DNA from: Acidovorax sp.
GTDB lineage: Bacteria > Pseudomonadota > Gammaproteobacteria > Burkholderiales > Burkholderiaceae_C
Length of the DNA: 64,000 nucleotides
Assembly (NCBI RefSeq): GCF_021287135.1
Contig: NZ_JAJTBB010000085.1
Coordinates: 186,001 to 250,000 of the forward strand
Direction: 5' to 3'
A model generated the notes under the pieces. The model was not told the DNA's origin. It was given only the letters and a program-made list of their open reading frames with translations, and did no database searches. Shown piece after piece: positions 17,734 to 26,878 of the stretch. Each line of letters opens with the position of its first letter. Position 1 is the first letter of the stretch. The position numbers and the translations under genes are program-made.

Positions 17734-19146
17734 ATGGCGTCAGATCCACCGTCTTACTTTTTACCCGTGACCGATTCAACCACCCCAGGGTGGCAGTCCT
17801 TCCTGCGAAGGTTCGTGACCCGCCGCCCGATAGCCATCCTTCGACTCGAAGACTATCAATACGGTGCCATCCTGAACTCCAGGAAGGGCATGCGGGAGTT
17901 CACGCTCAACATTCCGCATGATTACCTGCGCGAAGTCGTCGCTCCCTGCCTGTGCCTGATCACCGGCACGCGTTTGCGAGGCGTCCAGGATCACGATGAT
18001 GGCGAGGAGATGCTCTACGTGGGTGTCATCAAGTCCAAGCAGGTTACTGCGACGCTCGACACCCGGATCAAAGTCGAGAGAACCGCGCGCGTCACGCCGT
18101 CAGCGTCGCAACTGGTTGGACTGATCCAGGAGGCACGCGCCGCAGAGCGATTCTCCACACGCCTGGCAGACCCGTCGCCGGTGACAAAACTGTCGCCCAA
18201 GCTCAGCGCGATCCTCGTGGACACGATGGCCAGCTCCCGGGGCAACCATGGCGCGTTGCGCATGGTATCCGCCGGGCTCGATCAACCTCCTCTCGGCCCT
18301 TCCGGACGACTGCAGGGGGAGGCGATCGACATGGCACTGAAGGTCTTCGGGCTTTCGGGCGATGCGCCCGCCGTGCATCTCGAACTCGTCAAGGGCAGGG
18401 AGAGCCGGCTGGTCGGCGCACGCCTTATGGAGGACTCGGTGATTGAGCACGATGCGCGCCAGGTCCCGGAGTTCCAGCTCGTCGGCAGCGATGCCACCGG
18501 GCGCGCGATGTTCCGCAAGGGCCAGCAGACCCTAGAGGTCATCACCGCCAATCGCAAGAAGCTAGAGGAGGTGTTCGGCGTCGATCTCATCTACATCAAC
18601 CACTTCCACGACAACCTCGTGATGGTCCAGTACAAGATGCTTGAACACGACGGCGCGGGCGGGCGCGACGACTGGACCTACACTCAGGACCGTCACCTGT
18701 CCAAGCAACTGAGCGCGATGCAGCGGTTTTCCCGCCGCGTAGTGAGTTCAGAGAAGAGCTATCGGCTTTCCGACGACTTCTTCTACCTCAAGTTCGTCCG
18801 CCGCTACGGTGATTCGGAATCGAGCTTCCTCCTTCCGCTGGAACACTTCAAAGCACTGGCGCGTGGTCCATCGAGAGCACCGCGATCCAAAAAGGTACAC
18901 CTAAGCTACACGGCCTTAGAGGGACGCTACATGCGCCAGACAGCCTTCCACAGTCTTCTGCAATCGGGCTACATTGGCGCGGACAGCAGCACGACCGCGG
19001 TACTTCAAACGCTGATTGAAGACTTGCTCTCAGGAGGCGACGCGCTGGTCGTCGCCATCCAGCGCAAAACCACCCAGGCCGAGGATGACGCCGATCACGC
19101 TCGGCGCATGCAAGACTGGGACGACACGGAGGCCGGATACCACTAG
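17734..19146 (+). CDS. Unknown protein, fourth gene of the ABC-3C operon; possible restriction-endonuclease-like core
   Basis: The product is 470 residues from an ATG at 17734, 41 bp after the ABC ATPase stop. I do not recognise the family. The N-terminal 120 residues look like a compact beta domain (AILRLEDYQYGAILNSR..., MLYVGVIKSKQVTATLD). Residues about 270-310 contain FGVDLIYINHFHDNLVMVQYKML, in which a D followed about 14 residues later by QYK resembles the D...QxK core of PD-(D/E)XK nucleases. The C-terminal third is charged and ends in an acidic tail. Same strand and close spacing imply co-expression with the ABC-3C genes, but it is not one of the three canonical components. It could be an added effector, a sensor, or an independent gene. 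Confidence 0.6.
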   Translation: MASDPPSYFLPVTDSTTPGWQSFLRRFVTRRPIAILRLEDYQYGAILNSRKGMREFTLNIPHDYLREVVAPCLCLITGTRLRGVQDHDDGEEMLYVGVIKSKQVTATLDTRIKVERTARVTPSASQLVGLIQEARAAERFSTRLADPSPVTKLSPKLSAILVDTMASSRGNHGALRMVSAGLDQPPLGPSGRLQGEAIDMALKVFGLSGDAPAVHLELVKGRESRLVGARLMEDSVIEHDARQVPEFQLVGSDATGRAMFRKGQQTLEVITANRKKLEEVFGVDLIYINHFHDNLVMVQYKMLEHDGAGGRDDWTYTQDRHLSKQLSAMQRFSRRVVSSEKSYRLSDDFFYLKFVRRYGDSESSFLLPLEHFKALARGPSRAPRSKKVHLSYTALEGRYMRQTAFHSLLQSGYIGADSSTTAVLQTLIEDLLSGGDALVVAIQRKTTQAEDDADHARRMQDWDDTEAGYH

Positions 19147-19804
19147 GCAGACTTCGACAACAGTTCGAGGATGCTCAGGCTGAACGTTCCCGGCGAAGCC
19201 CGGAGATTGGGCGGCTACGAGCGTAGAGACTATCGAGAACGTGTGGTTTTCTACGTCCCTTGTGGACGGGCGCGCGAAAGCGAGCGTGGAGAGGTCGCCC
19301 AGTGGCGACTCTTCCTCGAAGCAGTCGTCTATCGGCGACGTGATGACCGACCGCTCGCAGCCTGAAGCTGCCATGTCAGGGGTGTGCTCTGCAGGGTCTG
19401 GAGTCGGTCGCCGGCTTTGGTTGTGCCCTCGATGAATGCAGCGAAGCGACTGTTGGGCGCTTCGACTTTCTCTGGCCCGGGTAGCGCTGGAGAAGGTACT
19501 GCTGCCATATCGTTGCGCGACCCAACTGGTACCGCGCAATCGACCGCTTCTCCGTAACTTAGACTGGCGGGTTCGACTCGTAACGGTCGGTGGCGACTCA
19601 AGAAAAGCAGTCGCTCAACGTTGATTGCAGTCATTCGCGTTCGACGGGCTGAGCAACTGCTTCGATCATGACCTGCCAATCGACTAACGACTCGTCAGTG
19701 GTTTGCGGCACGAGCCTGCCCAAAACCCCTGCCATACTTGATCTGGTGTGGTTGATTTTGCTATCCGTTGGCTTCACCTGACTCCCTTTTTGCGACAGCC
19801 CTGC
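19147..19804. other. Gene-free stretch between the ABC-3C operon and a PAS relic
   Basis: No supported gene. The longest frame (19329-19679, minus, 116 codons) has no Shine-Dalgarno and low-complexity composition, and I could not link it to a family. The stretch probably records a junction between unrelated acquired segments. Confidence 0.4.
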
Positions 19805-20020
19805 ATGCCTACCACTCTCACGCCGTCCGCAAAGCTACTGCAACTGCTACCCGAGGCGGTGGTGCAGACCGATGCGCTGTGGGAGATCACTTACCTGAAT
19901 CCGGCGTGGACAACGCTCACCGGTCATTCGGTGGAGGCGGCGCTCGGCAGGTCCTTGCTGGAGTTCGTGCATTCCGACGACATTGGCACCATGCGCTCGG
20001 GCATGCATTGCTTAGCCTGA
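19805..20020 (+). pseudogene. Truncated PAS-domain protein
   Basis: The 71-codon frame starts like a PAS sensor protein: LLPEAVVQTDALWEITYLNPAWTTLTGHS...LGRSLLEFVHSDD is a near-complete N-terminal PAS half. It then ends after TMRSGMHCLA at a stop 8 bp from the end of the convergent crotonase gene. The output domain (kinase, diguanylate cyclase or similar) is missing, so the crotonase/TetR segment appears to have replaced the rest of the gene. Confidence 0.7.
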
Positions 20021-20028
20021 GCAATGCA

Positions 20029-20928
20029 TCACCTTGCCCGTTCATCAATCTCACGAATCAATGCCCGTGCCTCATCTCCTTCAGGAATTGGACGCCCACT
20101 ATCTCTCCATTCGATCGCCGACTTGAATCCGTGCTCTTGCGCATGGCGGCGGAACCACAGGCCCTCTGGGTTGTGACGGGTGATTCCATCAAACATCGTA
20201 GCCATCATCTGGGTCTGCTCGACGCCCATGTTCAGCATGACCTGGTTCACCACCATCTTGTGCATCGCCAAATGCGAGCGCGGCACGCCTGCAATCCGGT
20301 TGGCCAATTTCACAACGGTTTCCTCAAGCTCTGAAGCGGGTACGGCCATGGTGGCAAGCCCCCATTCCGCAGCCTTCTTGCCGTCGATGAGATCTCCGGT
20401 GAACATCATCTGCTTGGCCCGCATGGGCCCCAGACGAAAGGTCCACATCGCCGTGGTGGGACATCCCCAAACGCGTGTCGGCATGTAGCCGATACGGGCG
20501 TCTTCAGCCATCACCAGCAAGTCGCAGCACAAGGCAATGTCGCTTCCTCCCGCGGCCGCTGCGCCATGGACCTTGGCAATGGTGGGCTTGGCGCTCTTCC
20601 AGAGCGTCATGAAATCCTCGGTGTTTCGCTTCATGTAGGCGTAGTCCACCATGGGATCCCAGGGGGACTTCTCCTGCTGACAAGGGTGTTCGATGTGCTG
20701 CTCTGCGTATCCCGCAAGGTCGTAGCCTCCACAAAAGCCTTTACCGGCCCCCTCGACCACGATCACATGGACCTCGTCGTCGGCATTGGCCCATTCCACG
20801 GCCGCCCGGATCTCCCGAGGCATCTCGTCGCTGATGGCATTGAGCCGTTCAGGCCGGTTAAGAAGCAAGCGAGCGATGCGTGCGTTCTGTGGGTCTTTCT
20901 CGATTCGCAGAGTGCTGAAGGTGGGCAT
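20029..20928 (-). CDS. Crotonase-family enoyl-CoA hydratase/isomerase
   Basis: This 299-residue crotonase has the two oxyanion-hole regions: [14 protein letters not shown] (near residues 68-81) and [29 protein letters not shown] (near 118-146). The family adds water to, isomerises or otherwise modifies acyl-CoA thioesters in the cytoplasm; the substrate is not deducible. It is divergent from a TetR regulator and an acyl-CoA ligase, and two copies of a palindromic operator lie in the shared promoter region, so the three genes probably form one acid-degradation unit: ligase activates the acid, crotonase acts on the CoA ester. Confidence 0.9.
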   Translation of the reverse strand: MPTFSTLRIEKDPQNARIARLLLNRPERLNAISDEMPREIRAAVEWANADDEVHVIVVEGAGKGFCGGYDLAGYAEQHIEHPCQQEKSPWDPMVDYAYMKRNTEDFMTLWKSAKPTIAKVHGAAAAGGSDIALCCDLLVMAEDARIGYMPTRVWGCPTTAMWTFRLGPMRAKQMMFTGDLIDGKKAAEWGLATMAVPASELEETVVKLANRIAGVPRSHLAMHKMVVNQVMLNMGVEQTQMMATMFDGITRHNPEGLWFRRHAQEHGFKSAIEWRDSGRPIPEGDEARALIREIDERAR

Positions 20929-20969
20929 GGATCTGTCCTTGATTATGGGAAAACGTTGATTGATTGAAA

Positions 20970-20987
20970 ACAGTCAGCGTTGACTGT
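20970..20987. promoter_or_regulatory. TetR operator, site 1
   Basis: ACAGTCAGCGTTGACTGT is an inverted repeat (ACAGTCA/TGACTGT arms, 4-base centre) in the divergent crotonase/TetR promoter region, repeated at 21004-21021. Confidence 0.75.
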
Positions 20988-21003
20988 AAGGCGCGATCCG
21001 CAT

Positions 21004-21021
21004 ACAGTCAACACTGACTGT
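21004..21021. promoter_or_regulatory. TetR operator, site 2
   Basis: ACAGTCAACACTGACTGT has the same arms as site 1, with starts 34 bp apart. It lies 16 bp before the TetR start, in position for autoregulation. Confidence 0.75.
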
Positions 21022-21037
21022 TTCATTGATCGCACTT

Positions 21038-21658
21038 ATGCAATCCATCATCAAATCCAAAACCTCAAGAAGCGATGCCACACCAGAGCGGTCCACACGT
21101 GACCGCATCCTGGATGCCGCTGTCCAGTCACTGATCGAGCAGGGAGCCGCTCGCACCACGACTCTTGAGGTGCAAAAGAAAGCCGGGGTGAGCCGTGGAG
21201 CCCTGCTCCATCACTTCCCAACCCATGCCGAGTTGTTGTCAGCCACGGTGGATGATCTGGTTCGTCGCAACGAGCAAAGCGTGTTCGAGCTGCAGGAAAA
21301 GCTCCACAACGCCCCCGATGCTGTGGAACGCGCCATCCGGTCTCTGGCACTGATGATGGGCCAGCCACCGTTCATGGCGGAACTGGAGCTGTGGGCGTTG
21401 GCCCGCACCGACGAAGGTCTGCGGGAGGCACTGGTGAAGGTCGAGCGAGATGCCCGCAAAGAAAGCGAGCGCGTTTTGCGCGCGCTGTTTGCACCAGTGG
21501 CCGACCGGCCTGGTCACGACGCCGTGATTGCGATGACCACTGACTTTCTACGTGGGTTCGTTCTGTCTGGCGTCTTGCGCAGGAACCCTGTACGGCGTCA
21601 GCAAATGATATCCAACTGGGTGCGAGCCACCCAGATCCTCCTTGAACACTGGAAGTAA
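21038..21658 (+). CDS. TetR-family repressor of the acyl-CoA module
   Basis: This 206-residue protein has an N-terminal TetR helix-turn-helix (residues about 16-62: RDRILDAAVQSLIEQGAARTTTLEVQKKAGVSRGALLHHFPTHAELL) and a helical ligand-binding domain. The ATG at 21038 is preferred over an upstream TTG at 21026. Two copies of a perfect-arm palindrome lie just upstream, in the divergent promoter shared with the crotonase gene. The ligase start is 5 bp after its stop. The ligand is probably an acyl-CoA or aromatic acid, by analogy with similar clusters. Confidence 0.9.
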   Translation: MQSIIKSKTSRSDATPERSTRDRILDAAVQSLIEQGAARTTTLEVQKKAGVSRGALLHHFPTHAELLSATVDDLVRRNEQSVFELQEKLHNAPDAVERAIRSLALMMGQPPFMAELELWALARTDEGLREALVKVERDARKESERVLRALFAPVADRPGHDAVIAMTTDFLRGFVLSGVLRRNPVRRQQMISNWVRATQILLEHWK

Positions 21659-21663
21659 AAACA

Positions 21664-23295
21664 ATGCCGAGACTGCCTGACCCCTCTGTTTCCTACTGGC
21701 CGGCCGACACGTCCCGGCCAGTCCTCAACCTGACAGCTGGTGATGCAGTGCGCCAGGCGGCGTTACGCCACCCTGATCGTTGCGCACTGGTCGAGGTGGT
21801 GCCAGAGGGCCTCCCTTCGCTGACCGGTGCGGATCGCAAAGACAGGCGATGGACCTATGCTGAACTGCTCGCAGATTCCGAGCGATGCGCTCACTGGCTC
21901 CTGGGTCGCTTTGCACCTGGAGACCACGTTTGCGTATGGGCCCCCAACGTACCTGAGTGGGTCATCCTGCAATACGGAGCTGCATTGGCAGGCATGGTTT
22001 TGGTCACCGCAAATCCTGCCCTGCGGGCCGAGGAGTTGCGCTATGTGCTCAAGCAGTCACGATCGGTGGCGCTGATCCATGTGGACGCTTTCCGCGGTAC
22101 GGACATGGCAGCCGTTGCGGGGCAGGTGGCCGGAGAAGTCAAGGAAGTGTTCAGCCTGAGCCGCTGGGGTGAGGTTCGCGGCAGGAATCAAACCGGTGAG
22201 CTTCCAAAGGTGGATCTGCGGGCTCCCGCGCAACTGCAGTACACGTCCGGTACGACTGGGCAGCCCAAAGGCGCACTGTTGCACCACATGGGGCTGCTGA
22301 CGAATGCCAGCTATGTCACCGCACGGCTAGAACTGGGCCATGGCGTGCTGATCAGTCCCATGCCCTTGTTCCACACAGCGGGTTCGGTGATGAGCGTGCT
22401 GGGCAGCATGGTCAGTGGCGCCACACTGGTCTTGCCGCAGTTCTTTGATACCGAGGCGGTATTGGCGGCCATCGAGCGCGAAAAGGCCACCGTCCTATAC
22501 GGCGTGCCCACCATGCTCATTGCTCTGCTGGAGCATCCCAAACGGGATCTATACGATCTGGCGAGCTTGCGCTTTGCGAATTCCGGTGGTGCTCCAGTAC
22601 CTCCAGAATTGCTGCGGCGCGTGCAGGCGGGTCTTGGCTGCGATCTGTTGTCTGTCTATGGACAGACCGAAGCCAGCCCCATCATTTGCCAGACGGCGCC
22701 GCACGATGCACCGGACGACAAGGCTGAAACAGCTGGACGCCCCCTTTGGAATGTTGAGGTGAGGATCGCAGACCCGGTGAACGGTTCTGCGGTGCCAGTC
22801 GGCGCAGGTGGCGAAGTGCAAGCCAAGGGCTACCAGACGATGCTCGGTTACTACGATATGCCTGATGCCACCAACCAGGCCTTCACCAAGGATGGTTGGT
22901 TGCGCACTGGGGATCTCGGGGTGATGGATGACCGAGGATATGTGCGCATCACCGGGCGGCTCAAGGACATGATCATCCGTGGTGGCGAAAACATCTATCC
23001 TGTAGAGGTGGAGGCCCGGCTTCTGGAGCACCCCGAAGTGGTGGACGCAGCGGTGTTTGGGCTACCCGATTCGCACTGGGGCGAGGTAGTTTGCGCCGCG
23101 TTGCGGTTCCGCAACTCAGAGAACGCACCTACCGCGACGGAGCTGCGCGATTTTTGCAGGCAAACGCTTGCGCCACAGAAAGCACCGTCGCGGTACTTTG
23201 CAAGCACGGCGTTTCCGCTCACGGGGTCTGGGAAAGTGCAGAAGTTCCGGCTGATACAGCAGGCGCGTGAGGGGTCGATAGTGCCTCTGCAGTAG
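21664..23295 (+). CDS. AMP-forming acyl-CoA synthetase (class I adenylate-forming)
   Basis: This 543-residue adenylate-forming enzyme has the expected motifs: P-loop YTSGTTGQPKGA (near residue 197), YGQTEASP (near 333), the hinge GRLKDMIIRGGENIYPVEVE (near 433) and the catalytic Lys in TGSGKVQK near the C-terminus. It activates a carboxylic acid to its CoA thioester with ATP; chain type cannot be read. It lies 5 bp downstream of the TetR gene, so the two are co-transcribed. Lone fatty- or aromatic-acid modules like this are frequent cargo on betaproteobacterial islands. Confidence 0.92.
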   Translation: MPRLPDPSVSYWPADTSRPVLNLTAGDAVRQAALRHPDRCALVEVVPEGLPSLTGADRKDRRWTYAELLADSERCAHWLLGRFAPGDHVCVWAPNVPEWVILQYGAALAGMVLVTANPALRAEELRYVLKQSRSVALIHVDAFRGTDMAAVAGQVAGEVKEVFSLSRWGEVRGRNQTGELPKVDLRAPAQLQYTSGTTGQPKGALLHHMGLLTNASYVTARLELGHGVLISPMPLFHTAGSVMSVLGSMVSGATLVLPQFFDTEAVLAAIEREKATVLYGVPTMLIALLEHPKRDLYDLASLRFANSGGAPVPPELLRRVQAGLGCDLLSVYGQTEASPIICQTAPHDAPDDKAETAGRPLWNVEVRIADPVNGSAVPVGAGGEVQAKGYQTMLGYYDMPDATNQAFTKDGWLRTGDLGVMDDRGYVRITGRLKDMIIRGGENIYPVEVEARLLEHPEVVDAAVFGLPDSHWGEVVCAALRFRNSENAPTATELRDFCRQTLAPQKAPSRYFASTAFPLTGSGKVQKFRLIQQAREGSIVPLQ

Positions 23296-23346
23296 AGGTT
23301 CAGGTCGGAAGGGCGACCTGGAGAAAAATGGCAAAGGGGGGCTGTG

Positions 23347-23376
23347 GTCTGCTTTGCAGCGATTGCCGTCAGTCAG
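23347..23376 (+). repeat. Copy E of the dispersed intergenic motif
   Basis: GTCTGCTTTGCAGCGATTGC and the following CGTCAGTCAG form a copy of the module-edge motif. It lies between the acyl-CoA synthetase stop and the convergent helicase stop, in a 250-bp gap with no other feature. Confidence 0.45.
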
Positions 23377-23545
23377 AGGTACAACCTGAGTGTCCGGTAT
23401 GAACGACGATCCTGCCATCGGCGGCCATTCGAGTCCGTGACAACGAGTCCATGTCGAAAGCGCTCACATGCCGTCATAGCATCGGCTCGGAGAGTACCCA
23501 AGGTTTGCAGCTCGAACACTATCGGGCCTACCCTTAGCGGTGGCG

Positions 23546-26026
23546 TCAGCTCTTCATAACAGCGAGTCGAGCAACGATCGCCGCGCCGGTGATACCTTGC
23601 TCGCGCAGCTTGGCGGCAACGGTCCCCGGGTCAGTGAACAAGGGCCCGTCGTAGGTGAGGCTCATCAGCACCTTGCGAAGCCGATCGACAAGGTCCATGA
23701 GCACAGATTCAGGCATCAGTCTGGGGCCAAACGCGATGTCCTCGGGGCGATCTGCGGACGTTACGTTGGTCGCAAAGACAAGGACCGGCTTCGGCGTGCC
23801 GGCCACTATTTGCTCATCGCACCATGTGCCGCTCAGGAGCAATTGGGCGGCATCGGTCTTGTGAATCGGTGCCGTTTTCTCGCTCTTCGCCTCGATACAG
23901 GTCCCGCAGTCATCAAACAACCAAAGCACGTCCGGACCTCGCCCGGTCTCCTTCTCGGGCCGGCTGCTGGCGGCGCCCAGCAATTCGCCTAGTTCATGCA
24001 GGCCGCGCTCCACCATCTCCGCCTCGTTCGCGAAGGCCAGCTTTGCCTTAACCTCGTCGACGCGTGCCAGGGCAGCATTCGGAGATCCGAAGACGCCAAA
24101 CACCCCACACAAGGCCACAGCCTGATCAGTCATTCTTGCGAATCGCTTGTCGGGCGTCTGCTGCGGCCTAGGGAACTTGGTGTTCAAGCCGAAGACAGCT
24201 TTGTAAACCTCCGCCGCCTGACCGGGATCGAACTGGTGTTGATACGTCGCAACCCAGTACAGTAGTTCGGCCTTCTGGATCGGATGCAAAAGATTGGCGC
24301 CGGCAGCGTCCCTAAGGCGCGCCACCGCACCTTGCGAGTTCTTGGCCTTCGCCATGTTCCAGGCCTCTCGCATGGCGAGCGCGCCGGCCTCATAGGGTGT
24401 CAGTGCCGTATCGCGCACTTGTTTGTCGGTCACAGCGACGCGCGTCTTGTGCGCGTGCCGCCAGCCCTCGTTGCGATCCAGCAATGCTTGCGCAAGGTCC
24501 TGGATGACTACGCCTATCGACTTGCCCGCATGATCCGGAAGACGAGCCAGCTCCTGCCCAAGCTCCACTTGTCGCCGGGTGCGCTCTTCAAGCAGGCCCG
24601 CGACGTTCTTGCGGCCGATGAACGCCGCGATGTCCGCACCTACCAGCAACACAGTGGCAAAGTCGGCGCTTGAGCGGACCGCTCTACCCAGCGCCTGCTC
24701 GAACTTGTTAACCGTGCGCACCTCGTATTCAGGGCTGTCCTTCTGTCGGTACGCATCGATTCGGTCGATGATGCGGTCCCCACCCGGCACGCCGTCGATT
24801 ACGAGGACGCGACAAGCATCGTCGGGCAGGTCGACTCCGTCGAACCGCTGAGCGAATACGACATAGTTGCCAGTCGTGGTCCGCAACGTTTCGAGCATGC
24901 CGTCGAAATCAGAGCCTTGCGACAAAACCGCGCCCGTCGCCGTCCACACCGCCGCCTGGGATGCCGATGTCGTCAGTACGACGACGTTGGTCTTCGTGGC
25001 CAATACCGCACACGCGGCCGCGATCTCATGCTTTTCGCTTTCCGAATTTATGAGGGACGTGGGTAGGATCATGCGCTCACCCGCGCCCTCGTCCTCCTTG
25101 GGCTCGATCAGGTGTTGGTAGGCTTCAGGCGAGCACCCTAGCGCGGCGATCATGCCGGAGCTGTCTTTGATGCTGGCCGACATGAACAACCGGTGCTTGG
25201 CCCCGGCATATGCCGCCACCTCCTCCACCGGAGGTATATGCAGCGCAATCTCCGCCGCCACACCAGAAATGCAGCATCGCGTTAGCTCCAGATAGCGGGC
25301 GATGTTGCCCCAAGTGAACAGCAGCGGCGGCTGGTCGATCGAGTCCGCCATCAATCGTGCGACCGCGCCGCAGACCTGTGACCACACCCAGTACGGTACT
25401 TCATACGTCGAACCGGCATCGCCTCTGACGATGCCCGCCCACGTGGCGGCATCAGTGGCATTGCACAAAGGCTCCAGCAATGCCCGTAGCGCAGGAAAGA
25501 CAGCCGCCGGAACTTGGACGGTGTAAGCTTTTCGAATCCGTTCGGCGCCAGCGTGAACATCGTCCATGACTACGGCTGAAGGCCGGATCGATTTGCTCTC
25601 GAAAACCGAGTTCGCGTTGAAAAGTCGGTCGTAGGTGCAGGCGAGGACTGCATCGCCACTCAACGCTTCATAGGGCAGTCCCTTGCTTGGGAACGTACTG
25701 ACCTTTACACCGATGAGCCTGCCGGTCTCGACGACTTGGTCGGCTAATTGATTGGTCGGGCACAGATAAACCACCGGCTCGCCCTTGTACTTGCGCCGCA
25801 TCATCTCTGCATAGAGCAGCCCCAGCACCGTTTTGCCGGACCCAGTGCTCAGCTTCATGATGACATCTTTATGCTCGATCTGCTGGTCCAGTGCGGCCAG
25901 CGCAGCGAGCTGGGCTGGCCGCAGCCCCGTATGTGTTGCCTTTCGGTCCAACTGCTTGAACAGCTCTTCGAGCGTTGCTGGGACATCGCCCCCTGCAGCC
26001 TTCGCCAGCGAACCAAAGTTGATCAT
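23546..26026 (-). CDS. SF2 helicase with C-terminal PD-(D/E)XK-like nuclease motif
   Basis: This 826-residue protein has Walker A STGSGKT (residues 60-66), a DEAD-box variant MDDVHAG (154-160) and a DinG/XPD-like second lobe (VVFAQRFDGVDLPDDACRVLVIDG and KFEQALGRAVRSS as motif VI). Behind the helicase, residues about 697-716 read GPDVLWLF..CIEAKSEK: D699, E712 and K714 fit the PD-(D/E)XK nuclease core, and a conserved hydrophobic strand follows (PVLVFATN). It is the last gene of a minus-strand group with the DUF6988-like and NucS/EVE-like genes (134-bp and 19-bp gaps). The likely job is ATP-driven processing of foreign DNA; the nuclease call is an inference from spacing of residues. Confidence 0.75.
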   Translation of the reverse strand: MINFGSLAKAAGGDVPATLEELFKQLDRKATHTGLRPAQLAALAALDQQIEHKDVIMKLSTGSGKTVLGLLYAEMMRRKYKGEPVVYLCPTNQLADQVVETGRLIGVKVSTFPSKGLPYEALSGDAVLACTYDRLFNANSVFESKSIRPSAVVMDDVHAGAERIRKAYTVQVPAAVFPALRALLEPLCNATDAATWAGIVRGDAGSTYEVPYWVWSQVCGAVARLMADSIDQPPLLFTWGNIARYLELTRCCISGVAAEIALHIPPVEEVAAYAGAKHRLFMSASIKDSSGMIAALGCSPEAYQHLIEPKEDEGAGERMILPTSLINSESEKHEIAAACAVLATKTNVVVLTTSASQAAVWTATGAVLSQGSDFDGMLETLRTTTGNYVVFAQRFDGVDLPDDACRVLVIDGVPGGDRIIDRIDAYRQKDSPEYEVRTVNKFEQALGRAVRSSADFATVLLVGADIAAFIGRKNVAGLLEERTRRQVELGQELARLPDHAGKSIGVVIQDLAQALLDRNEGWRHAHKTRVAVTDKQVRDTALTPYEAGALAMREAWNMAKAKNSQGAVARLRDAAGANLLHPIQKAELLYWVATYQHQFDPGQAAEVYKAVFGLNTKFPRPQQTPDKRFARMTDQAVALCGVFGVFGSPNAALARVDEVKAKLAFANEAEMVERGLHELGELLGAASSRPEKETGRGPDVLWLFDDCGTCIEAKSEKTAPIHKTDAAQLLLSGTWCDEQIVAGTPKPVLVFATNVTSADRPEDIAFGPRLMPESVLMDLVDRLRKVLMSLTYDGPLFTDPGTVAAKLREQGITGAAIVARLAVMKS

Positions 26027-26160
26027 GTATTTTGCTCACACGCCAATCGAGAAAATCTTATTGCTTAGCAGCAATGCTTTATAGGAACTGCTGCTAATCG
26101 TATACCTAAAAAAGCGGCAACTGATATCCAGGTATCGCCGGACTATCTATCTCCCGCGAG

Positions 26161-26859
26161 CTAGCTTTCTCCGGGCGCTTGACCCGACTCGGCAATTGGG
26201 CAGCAATCGGTGAACTGTTTATACAGGTGCGTCACCTTGTCCATTCGGCGTTGTGATCCCATGAGCATGGCAAGCATTCGGTAAGCCATGTGCATGAGCC
26301 CATTGGAGATTCGAATCAGATTCAGCGCCATCTCCACCGGGAATCCCTCGCGCACACGGCGAAGAGGGTGAATCCCGCTGTGGACATAGGAGTTCAAGGC
26401 GTGTCGTGAATACTCGTTGAACTCCGCCAGGTGCGCAGTCAACCCCGCCGGAGCTGCCGCCAACACCTTTGAGAGCATCTCATTCGCACTCGGGAGATTT
26501 TTGGCCGCAAGCTCGGCTTCCGGTGTCAGTTCTCTGCCAAGCTTTTCAATCTGCGCTGGAGTCGCCACGAAAAATAGCCACGAAGCCCGCAGCAAGGCTT
26601 CGTATTGAAGGCGCAGGACTCCGCATGCAGAGCTCGGAGCGTCAATAGCAAATGCGGTTCTTACTACCCTGGAATGCTCAATGCACAAGTGGCATGCGCT
26701 CAAGGCCAATTGGTTTTGTTCGGACTCAATGGCCAGGACCACACCTGTCGAAGGAAAGCAGTCCAGTATGGCGTCCTCGAACTCGTCGGATCGATCTGCG
26801 AGCGCCAGTACGGGATCGTCGCTACGAGAGTCTTGTGGAGCTGACGAAGATCCAGTCAA
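26161..26859 (-). CDS. Unknown helical protein (DUF6988/DUF5677-like)
   Basis: This 232-residue all-helical cytosolic protein has the spaced RLQYEALLRASWLFFVATP and HALNSYVHSGIHPLRR motifs that I associate with the DUF5677/DUF6988 group. These are HEPN-like helical proteins often found in defence loci. The match is from memory. The start codon appears to be a TTG at 26859, 19 bp after the NucS/EVE-like gene. The HEPN-like reading would predict RNase or signalling activity, but the R-x4-6-H catalytic motif is not clearly present, so it could equally be a structural or antitoxin partner. Confidence 0.6.
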   Translation of the reverse strand: MTGSSSAPQDSRSDDPVLALADRSDEFEDAILDCFPSTGVVLAIESEQNQLALSACHLCIEHSRVVRTAFAIDAPSSACGVLRLQYEALLRASWLFFVATPAQIEKLGRELTPEAELAAKNLPSANEMLSKVLAAAPAGLTAHLAEFNEYSRHALNSYVHSGIHPLRRVREGFPVEMALNLIRISNGLMHMAYRMLAMLMGSQRRMDKVTHLYKQFTDCCPIAESGQAPGES

Positions 26860-26878
26860 GGTGCAGTCTCTCAGGGGG

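Noticed and set aside
19329..19679. 116-codon minus-strand frame between the ABC-3C operon and the PAS relic
   Set aside because: No Shine-Dalgarno, no family resemblance, and low-complexity segments; kept only as part of the gene-free stretch.
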